NCBI RefSeq assembly: GCF_900176515.1
Contig: NZ_FWXV01000009.1
Location: forward strand, 186,001-250,000
DNA length: 64,000 nucleotides
From: Kibdelosporangium aridum
GTDB lineage: Bacteria > Actinomycetota > Actinomycetes > Mycobacteriales > Pseudonocardiaceae
Direction: 5' to 3'
Every line of letters starts with the position of its first letter. The first letter of the stretch is position 1. Both the position numbers and the translations under genes were made by a program. Below, in pieces: positions 57,961 through 64,000 of this stretch. Under the pieces are notes generated by a model, which saw nothing but the letters and a program-made list of their open reading frames with translations, did not search any database and was not told the origin of the DNA.

Positions 57961-59025
57961 TCAGTCGCCCCGCCAGGATGCGAGGACCGAGTCGATCTTG
58001 AACCGGATGGTGGCCCTTGCCTCGTCACGGTCCACTCCGGACATCAGCAGTTCGTCGTACTCGGTGTCCTCGTGGCGAATCGATGCCACCACCGCCCGGG
58101 TGATCGCTTCCTCGTCCAGCGCACGCCCGGCTGCCGAGCGGCCGACGCGTCCGCTGCCGCGTAGCCCGGTGTGTCGCGCGATGGACTCGGCTCGGTCTGA
58201 TGGGCAATGCGGGAACAAGGTGCCGATCAGGTCGGTCATCTTCGCGATCAGCACGACGTCCTCATTGGCGCGGCGTTCCCGGTCGCGTTCGCGGCGCCGC
58301 AGCCGGACTTCCTCGTCCGCCAGGCAGGACTGTTCGGCCTGCTCCAGCGCGGATTCCTCGATCAGGATGCCCTGCCGCTGGTAGCGCTTGCGGCTCTTGT
58401 CGAACTTCACCACCACCGCGGACAGCCCGCTGGCCTTCTTCGCGCGCCTGGTCAGCGTGGCGTTCCCGGCGGGCAGGAAGAGCAAATGGTCCATGTCCGC
58501 GCAGGTCAGGCAGAGCGAACCGGCGTTGTCCATGATCAGGTACGGGCCGGTGTCCTGGCAGCCCGCGCACGTCCAGTCGGCCTGCGGGATGATCACGACC
58601 AGGTCCGGTGCGGTGTTCTGCTTGCGTGTCAGGGTTTCCCGCCGTTTGTCGGATAGCTCCGGCGATGTCCAGTGCATCCGGTACGCCCGTTCGGCCGATT
58701 CTTCCTGCCGCGCGGTGAATTTCAGCGGCTTGCGCCCGCGATTGGTTGACACATAAGTGCTTTCGCCGGGCGTGAGGCCTTTCGCGGCTGCCCAGCGCTG
58801 GAGGATCTCCCGGGCGTCGGTGAGTTTCTCCGGCCCGACGGCCGCGATCGACTCGAGGGTGTCGACCTGTTCGCGTTCCCAGCGCTCGATCTTGTGCAGC
58901 CAGCCCATCCGCCGGAACACGGCGATCGGCGTGACGATCTTCGACTCGGCCAGCTGCTGTTCGGCGGCGGCGGCCACACGGCGTTCGAGTTTCGTGCGCG
59001 GCTGAAAATCCGGCCTGAATTCCAT
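57961..59025 (-). CDS. DUF2293 domain protein
   Basis: A 354-residue cytosolic protein. A central zinc-ribbon-like segment has CAGCQDTGPYLIMDNAGSLC and LTCADMDHLLFLPAGN (four Cys). It is followed by the basic VVVKFDKSRKRYQRQGILIE, and the C-terminus holds DUF2293 (IRHEDTEYDELLMSGVDRDE with Arg-rich flanks). ATG 59025 has GGAG ten bases upstream; an ATG at 59064 would overlap the divergent acetyltransferase start. Function unknown; the Cys pattern and basic charge suggest nucleic-acid contact. Confidence 0.8.
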   Translation of the reverse strand: MEFRPDFQPRTKLERRVAAAAEQQLAESKIVTPIAVFRRMGWLHKIERWEREQVDTLESIAAVGPEKLTDAREILQRWAAAKGLTPGESTYVSTNRGRKPLKFTARQEESAERAYRMHWTSPELSDKRRETLTRKQNTAPDLVVIIPQADWTCAGCQDTGPYLIMDNAGSLCLTCADMDHLLFLPAGNATLTRRAKKASGLSAVVVKFDKSRKRYQRQGILIEESALEQAEQSCLADEEVRLRRRERDRERRANEDVVLIAKMTDLIGTLFPHCPSDRAESIARHTGLRGSGRVGRSAAGRALDEEAITRAVVASIRHEDTEYDELLMSGVDRDEARATIRFKIDSVLASWRGD

Positions 59026-59062
59026 CGTGGGCGGCTCCAGGGAGGCGGTAACGTGCCGTGCC

Positions 59063-59551
59063 ATGGTCCCAGCCGTTCGCGTCGCGTCAGCCGCCGAGTT
59101 GCCCGCGCTCGGGGCCATCGAACGGGCTGCGGACGGGGTCTTCGCGGCCGTCGGCATCGTGTTCCCGCCAGGCGGCACAGTCATCGGCACCGCGACGGAT
59201 CCGGCGGACGTGCTGGTCGTGGGGGACCCACCGGTGGCGTTCGCGTACGTCGGGCAGCTTGACGAGCACCTGCACCTGCATCAGATCGCGGTCGATCCAG
59301 CGTGCGCGCGGCAGGGGTTCGGAACCGCGCTCATGGAGGCCGTCATCGCTCGCGCAGGCGCACGCGGTGTCACGCTGACGACATTCGCCACCGTGCCGTG
59401 GAACGGTCCGTGGTACTCGAAGCTCGGCTTCTCCGTCATGCCTGAACCCGGCCCTGAGCTGGCCGAACTCGTGCGCGAGGAGCGGCTCGGGGGACTGGAC
59501 GGGCTCGGTGAACGATGGGTGATGTACCGGCCCTCACACATCGGAACATAA
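59063..59551 (+). CDS. GNAT-family N-acetyltransferase
   Basis: A 162-residue GCN5-type acetyltransferase. The acetyl-CoA site is visible as LHQIAVDPACARQGFGTALME (motif A, about 82-102), and the late WYSKLGF matches motif B. ATG 59063 is used, with GGAGG upstream at wide spacing. It starts 37 bases from the divergent DUF2293 gene. The substrate cannot be told from sequence. Confidence 0.85.
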   Translation: MVPAVRVASAAELPALGAIERAADGVFAAVGIVFPPGGTVIGTATDPADVLVVGDPPVAFAYVGQLDEHLHLHQIAVDPACARQGFGTALMEAVIARAGARGVTLTTFATVPWNGPWYSKLGFSVMPEPGPELAELVREERLGGLDGLGERWVMYRPSHIGT

Positions 59552-59643
59552 CGGACACATTCCGTGATCTGTTGCTGATCACCTCAGAGCGCCTAACCTC
59601 CTTGTAGGCAGTGTCACACCGGTGGTTGGGATGGAGGCACCTG

Positions 59644-60075
59644 ATGCGGATCGCGGACCTGTTGCGCAGCAAGGGTTCTACCGTGGCGACGGCCGAGCCG
59701 GGCACGCCGGTCAGAGAGCTTCTCGCCGCACTCGCCGAGCACAACATCGGCGCGATGGTCGTTCTCGCCGCTGACGAAAGCGTGGCAGGCATCGTCTCGG
59801 AACGCGACGTGGTGCGCCGGTTGAACGATCACGGCGCCGCGCTGCTCGAAGCACCGGTCGCCGACATCATGAGCACCGAGGTGTTCACGTGCGGGCCCGA
59901 CGACTCGGTCGACAGCCTCAGTGTGCTGATGACCGAGCGGCGGATCCGGCACGTGCCCGTGGTGCGGGATGGCCGGCTGGTGGGCATCGTCAGCATCGGT
60001 GACGTGGTCAAGAGCCGGATCAAGAAGCTGGAGGAAGACCAGCAGCAGCTCGAGGCCTACATCACCCAGGGCTAG
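59644..60075 (+). CDS. CBS-domain pair protein
   Basis: A 143-residue protein made only of two CBS domains (about 5-60 and 70-130), which bind adenine nucleotides. Typical ends are GIVSERDVVRRL in the first and GIVSIGDVVKSRI in the second. Stand-alone pairs of this type are often stress- or dormancy-induced in actinobacteria (as in Rv2626c). ATG 59644 follows GGAGG. Its stop overlaps the convergent acetyltransferase gene by four bases. Confidence 0.92.
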   Translation: MRIADLLRSKGSTVATAEPGTPVRELLAALAEHNIGAMVVLAADESVAGIVSERDVVRRLNDHGAALLEAPVADIMSTEVFTCGPDDSVDSLSVLMTERRIRHVPVVRDGRLVGIVSIGDVVKSRIKKLEEDQQQLEAYITQG

Positions 60076-60857
60076 ATCCGGTCCCGCAACTGGTCACGTT
60101 CGGTGTCGGTCAGCTCGATGCCGAACGTGCCAGGCAGGACGTCCATGACCTCGTCCGTGGTGAGGGTGCGCTTCTCGATCTCGCCGCTCGGCCGTGCCTT
60201 GACCAGCTCGTTCCCGACCAGTGCCTGCCGGAACTCCGGGCCGGTCCGCTGGACGACCAACCGCCCGACGAAGTGGGACGTCGGCGCCGTCGCGGTGTAG
60301 ATGTTGCCCACCTCGTAGTCAACGGGGTACTGCCGTTCAGTGGTGAAGCCGTAGTAGTCCACCCATTTGCCGTCGGTCAACGACTGCAGCACCCACTGCT
60401 CCTCGACGCGTGTCAGACGGTACGTCCACGCACCCTGCTGCATCGTGCCTTCCTCGAACGGCATGGGCTCGAGCAATCCGCCGCCACCCCAGCCGACGTC
60501 GGTCAGCCACTGCCTGCCGTCGACTTCGGCCACCGCCATCATGTGCGTCCGTGGCCTGGGCGGTCCGCCACCGATACGCGGCCGGGCAAGCAGTCGCTGG
60601 ACCGGAATGCCCAGCCGGTCCAACGCGGCTGCGTAGAGCAGGTTGTGCTCGAAGCAGTAGCCGCCGCGGTCACGGTCGACCATCTTGGCTTGCAGGCTCG
60701 GGATGTCCAGCTTGGGGATGTCACCGAGCACGACTTCGATGTTCTCGAACGGGATGCTGGCCACGTGCCCGGCGTGCACGGACTTCAGCGTCGGCTCGGT
60801 CACGCCGATCCGCCGCAGATACGCGTCCAGGTCGAGCTCCTCGGCGCCCCATGTCAT
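60072..60857 (-). CDS. nat: Arylamine N-acetyltransferase
   Basis: Transfers acetyl from acetyl-CoA to aromatic amines or hydrazines; in mycobacteria also tied to cholesterol breakdown. 261 residues. The catalytic triad is Cys68 in RGGYCFEHN, His105 in RTHMMAV and Asp120 in LTDVGWG. IPFENIEVVLGD near the start is a family hallmark. ATG 60857 overlaps the stop of the preceding DUF4139 gene in ATGA, so translation is coupled. Confidence 0.94.
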   Translation of the reverse strand: MTWGAEELDLDAYLRRIGVTEPTLKSVHAGHVASIPFENIEVVLGDIPKLDIPSLQAKMVDRDRGGYCFEHNLLYAAALDRLGIPVQRLLARPRIGGGPPRPRTHMMAVAEVDGRQWLTDVGWGGGGLLEPMPFEEGTMQQGAWTYRLTRVEEQWVLQSLTDGKWVDYYGFTTERQYPVDYEVGNIYTATAPTSHFVGRLVVQRTGPEFRQALVGNELVKARPSGEIEKRTLTTDEVMDVLPGTFGIELTDTERDQLRDRI

Positions 60858-62407
60858 TCCCGCCACCCCTGTAGTTCCACGCCGCGCGCCACGTCCACCC
60901 GGAAGCCGACGCGGATTTCCCCGGACTTGCCGGGATCCAGCGCCAGCCGCCATGTCAGCTCACCGAGATCGGTGCGCTGCTGGGGTTCGGGCTTGCAGCT
61001 GATGTCCTTGACCACGATCCCGTCGTCCCGCGACACCGGGATTTGGTCAAGAACAGTGACTTTTGTCGGACGCTTGCTGTAATTGCCGACGGTGATCAGG
61101 TATTCCGCCTCCCGGCGCTTCGTGCCACCGATCACAGCCTTGCCCGCGGTGCGCTTGACCAGTTCGCGCTCGACCCGGATCCGGTCGTCGATGCCCAGGT
61201 TCAGCTCGGCTTCCTCGCCGGGTGCCCACGTGTCGAGGGTGGTCGTGCCCACGAACTCGGTGTCGTGGAAGACCGAAGCCTTACCTGGCCGGAGGGTGTG
61301 CTCCGAGTTGTTCACGGCGGTGGCTCGAAGGTAGGCGTCGAGGCTTTGTACTGGTGCGGTGACGTGGTCGACCGTGGCGGAGAGGTCGATGACCGCGACC
61401 GTCGTCCGATGGGACGTCCCGTCCGACGGGACGGCCACTTGCCTGGCTGGACGGTAGATCGTCGCCGCTTCGCCGTGCTCTGCCTGCATCGCCGAGTATC
61501 CGACTGGCGCCGCGGCGTCGGCCATGCCCTGTGCGCCGTAGACCGCCTGCTCGGCGGCCATCATCCTCGGCGCGGGCAGCTGCGGTGCCGGTGGCTGCTG
61601 CCGGTCCAGGTACCACGGGTCAAGCTCGGGGATCTTCGCCGAGATCGCCGGCCGCGCGGTGGACAGCGCGAGCTCGCACTCCGGCCAGTCCTCGCCGGTG
61701 AACTGGGTGATTTCCGCGTGCCACGTGAGCGTCAAGGCTTCGTTGTCGAGCCGGATGTCGTAGCCGGACGTCCACGAGGCCTCGTTGACCACATAGGACA
61801 GTTCGATCTCGACGGTCGCGCTGGCCTTCGTCTCCAGGTCGATCAGTACGGCCTGCCGGTCGGGAGTCTGTTGTGCCTGCAGCGTGGCGAGTTCACGGGT
61901 GACTGCCTCGAACTCCTCCTGGACCCTCCGCTGGTGCTCGGCGAGTTCTCGTTTGCGGCCAAGGACTTGAGCGAGCTGGGTGCCGATGGCGTCGGTCAGA
62001 TCGGCGATGCGGTCCGGCTGGATCTCGTCCTTGGCCAAGGCTTTCGCGAACGTGCCGCCGGCCCGTTGGCCCAGTTTGGACAGTAGCGCGACGCGGCTGT
62101 CCTCGACCATGGCGTTGTCGGCCAGTTCTTGCAGCCCGCCGGTCAGCTCGACCAGTTTCCGTTCCAGTTCAACGACTTTGGCGTCGGCCGACCGAGGTTC
62201 GTGGCGCATCGCGACTTCGACGCTCAGCACCGTTGCCTGACCGCGGCCGCTGACCCGGACGGAGTCCCGGAGCAGGCCGAGTGGCAACCCGCCTACTTCG
62301 ACTCGCTGCTGTCCTTGGTCAAGCGCCACTGATGTCCGCCGTGTCACCCGTGCCTGCCCCGGGTACACGGTCACGGCCACGATCGGTGCTTCCACGGTGC
62401 TGGTCAC
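60854..62407 (-). CDS. MuiA-like DUF4139 protein
   Basis: A 517-residue cytosolic protein of the mucoidy-inhibitor-A-like DUF4140/DUF4139 family. N-terminal DUF4140 has VTVYPGQARVTRR and VEVGGLPLGLLRDSVRVSG, a coiled coil lies at about 75-185 (KVVELERKLVELTGG to RELATLQAQQ), and the C-terminal DUF4139 includes LSYVVNEASWTSGYDIRL, PVSRDDGIVVKDI and LTWRLALDPG. The GTG at 62407 begins the conserved start. Function unknown; cotranscribed with nat. Confidence 0.86.
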   Translation of the reverse strand: MTSTVEAPIVAVTVYPGQARVTRRTSVALDQGQQRVEVGGLPLGLLRDSVRVSGRGQATVLSVEVAMRHEPRSADAKVVELERKLVELTGGLQELADNAMVEDSRVALLSKLGQRAGGTFAKALAKDEIQPDRIADLTDAIGTQLAQVLGRKRELAEHQRRVQEEFEAVTRELATLQAQQTPDRQAVLIDLETKASATVEIELSYVVNEASWTSGYDIRLDNEALTLTWHAEITQFTGEDWPECELALSTARPAISAKIPELDPWYLDRQQPPAPQLPAPRMMAAEQAVYGAQGMADAAAPVGYSAMQAEHGEAATIYRPARQVAVPSDGTSHRTTVAVIDLSATVDHVTAPVQSLDAYLRATAVNNSEHTLRPGKASVFHDTEFVGTTTLDTWAPGEEAELNLGIDDRIRVERELVKRTAGKAVIGGTKRREAEYLITVGNYSKRPTKVTVLDQIPVSRDDGIVVKDISCKPEPQQRTDLGELTWRLALDPGKSGEIRVGFRVDVARGVELQGWRE

Positions 62408-62650
62408 ATCGCGAGGCTACCGCTTGCGCGCGCCAGGTCCGGTGGATACGTTGTTACGCGCGTGCCGGAGGTGGGCCGGCCATTAACTGGGGGCGATTCT
62501 GTGAACGATTTCTCGCGATTTCGGCTGCGGTGTATCCGGCGCAGGGCCATTCGGGGGTAATCGCCTGCTCGCTTTGGGCGCGAGTAGTTCGTTGGGTCCT
62601 TTCGCTGGGTGAAGTCTGTCTTTTTCGAACGTACAAGGGTGGGAAAAAGC

Positions 62651-64000
62651 ATGCGAAGATCGCTTGTCTACAGTAGACGGCTCGGCTACGGCGTCGCGTC
62701 CGTCGCGATGGTCACCAGCCTGCTCGCGCCTGCGGCGGCCTATGCCGCACCTGCGACGCCGCCGGCGATTCCGCAGGTAGCGGCCGATGCGGCGGCGACC
62801 GCGGTGCCGGAGTCCACTGAGGTGGAGAAGGTCCGTGCGGTGCGGGCGATCGAGGTCGGTGAGGCGACCGACGAGTGGCTGATGTTGTCGGACAAGAACT
62901 TCGTGTTCCGCGTCTACGACAAGATCAATCCAGGTAAATACCCGCTGACCAGGGCGGAGGCCTACCGGGTTTACCGGATCGTCGTAGGAACGCCGGACGC
63001 GCCCGATGCGACCGCGTTCATCCGGACCGGTATTCACGATTTCGTCGACCGCGACCACATCGAATACGCCAACCGGGTGGAAGAAGCCCGCCAGGCCAGG
63101 GAAGCCAGGCAGAAAGCGGCTGCCTTCGCGGAGATCCCGGCGGATGCGGCGATGCTGGACGGCAACGACCAGAACTTCGTCTACCAGGTGTGGCGTCGCT
63201 CGACTGGGCCGAAGGTCAAAGAGGGCGCCATGAACGCCTGGGGTGGTGACGCGGTGGCGTGGAAGACGTTCATCACTACCACGATCTACACCCTGCACCT
63301 CGCCGATCAGCGGGATGCGATTGAGAAGGCCAAGCAGGAGAGCGAGGAGGCCGCGCGGATCTTGGCTGCCAAGCAGGCCAAGAAGAACGCTGCGGCGGTG
63401 CTGGGGATCATCGCGCCTGAAGGCTGGCTGACTTTGTCGGATGACAATTTCATCCGGCAGTTGCTGACCACGGCGGAGTTGGCTGATCCTCGGCACGTTG
63501 AGGTGAAGAACGCTGCGGATGCCGCGTTGCGCAGCAGTAATCCGGCGGACTGGAAGGCGTTCATCGACACGGGGTTGAAGGCCGCTGATCAGCGGGATGC
63601 TGCGCGGGAGAAGGCTATCCGGGAGGAAGCCGACCGGCAGAAGGTTCGTGAGATCAAGGCCAAGGCTGAGGCGGGCCGGGTGCGGCCGCGTCTGGTCGCT
63701 GAGGCGAATGCCGCGCTGGCGGGGACTCCGGCTGACGTGACCAAGTTCTTGTCGGAGACGCAGTACGCGGTGTTGAACCAGTCGCTGATGACCACGACGC
63801 CGGGCGTCACGGGCTGGTACGTGCACACCGGCGGTGGCGACGCTTGGATCACGCCGGGAACACCCGGCAACGCGGGCGAGACACCTCTTGGCGACGCCAC
63901 CTGGAAGGTCGTCACCGGTCTCGCCGACGCGAACTGCTACTCGTTCGAGTCCACCGCGCACGTCGGCAGCTACCTGCGTGTCCAGGACTACCGCGTCAAG
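62651..64000 (+). CDS. Secreted ALF-repeat protein, partial (runs off right edge)
   Basis: At least 450 residues of an exported protein. Signal peptide to about Ala32 (AAAYAAP). Then three or more ALF repeats of about 70-80 residues, each with a pattern like WLMLSDKNFVFRVYDK or WLTLSDDNFIRQLLTTAE and ending DWKAFIDTGLKAADQRD; between them are charged helical linkers (EEARQAREARQKAAAF). From about residue 390 an AbfB-like arabinose-binding domain begins (CYSFESTAHVGSYLRVQDY). ATG 62651 follows AAGGGTGGG. The open frame continues past 64000, so any C-terminal enzyme or toxin domain is out of view. Confidence 0.82.
   Translation, partial: MRRSLVYSRRLGYGVASVAMVTSLLAPAAAYAAPATPPAIPQVAADAAATAVPESTEVEKVRAVRAIEVGEATDEWLMLSDKNFVFRVYDKINPGKYPLTRAEAYRVYRIVVGTPDAPDATAFIRTGIHDFVDRDHIEYANRVEEARQAREARQKAAAFAEIPADAAMLDGNDQNFVYQVWRRSTGPKVKEGAMNAWGGDAVAWKTFITTTIYTLHLADQRDAIEKAKQESEEAARILAAKQAKKNAAAVLGIIAPEGWLTLSDDNFIRQLLTTAELADPRHVEVKNAADAALRSSNPADWKAFIDTGLKAADQRDAAREKAIREEADRQKVREIKAKAEAGRVRPRLVAEANAALAGTPADVTKFLSETQYAVLNQSLMTTTPGVTGWYVHTGGGDAWITPGTPGNAGETPLGDATWKVVTGLADANCYSFESTAHVGSYLRVQDYRVK

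Noticed and set aside
1..64000. CRISPR arrays, prophage or biosynthetic gene cluster
   Set aside because: No spaced direct repeats, no phage structural genes and no PKS/NRPS/terpene synthase genes were seen; the single P450 stands alone.

Overview
The window is high-GC actinobacterial chromosome, most likely from the Pseudonocardiales (an Amycolatopsis- or Kibdelosporangium-like organism). This rests on GC-rich third codon positions, frequent GTG/TTG starts, a class II (B12-type) ribonucleotide reductase with NrdR, an actinobacterial LexA box, a gluABCD glutamate importer, a mycobacterial-type succinate dehydrogenase and an LAxTG surface anchor. The genus is inference.

Layout. 1-5.6 kb: 5' part of edd (Entner-Doudoroff) on the minus strand, then a CRP/GlxR-like site and a small gene ahead of a three-subunit succinate dehydrogenase/fumarate reductase operon that ends in a strong hairpin. 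5.6-6.85 kb: a decayed ISAs1-type insertion sequence. 7-11.2 kb: an SDR-SDR-SMP-30 operon divergent from its probable LysR regulator, then a TetR gene. 11.3-17.8 kb: gluABCD, a two-component system and a TAXI-type binding lipoprotein. 17.8-39.8 kb: a conserved actinobacterial housekeeping block in the same order as M. tuberculosis Rv2733c to Rv2718c (miaB, Rv2732c-like, DUF349, extradiol-like, miaA, dapF, hflX, lexA, LysM/ChiZ-like, nrdR) followed by nrdJ. This block is interrupted by secreted accessory genes: an M6-like metalloprotease and a CE1-type esterase, an MFS exporter, a secreted propeller protein, a diiron protein, and a pair of tachylectin-fused cell-wall hydrolases. 39.8-50 kb: an ECF41 sigma factor with an oxidoreductase, a macro-domain gene beside a broken ADP-ribosylglycohydrolase, a tRNA-like RNA locus, and several small regulator/enzyme pairs. 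50-64 kb: a P450, an LAKTG-anchored surface protein, two peptidases, stress and detoxification genes (CBS, arylamine N-acetyltransferase, MuiA-like) and the start of a secreted ALF-repeat protein that runs off the right edge.

How the parts work together. The core block combines tRNA A37 modification (miaA, miaB), lysine/peptidoglycan precursor synthesis (dapF), ribosome rescue (hflX), the SOS switch (lexA with a LysM gene behind a perfect LexA box) and dNTP supply (nrdRJ). The accessory genes are mostly secreted hydrolases and glycan-binding proteins, as expected of a soil saprophyte.

The most unusual content is at 44.5-44.8 kb. On the minus strand, just downstream of an uncharacterised gene, are two tandem RNAs in which a T-arm and CCA-ending acceptor strand come before, not after, the matching 5' acceptor strand and D-arm. 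This permuted tRNA layout, with nested outer helices, resembles the tRNA-mimic domain of bacterial Y RNAs, yet no Ro60/TROVE gene lies in the window. Also notable are the paired tachylectin hydrolases, an exact-spacing ECF41 promoter inside the sigma gene, and eight convergent gene pairs whose coding ends overlap.
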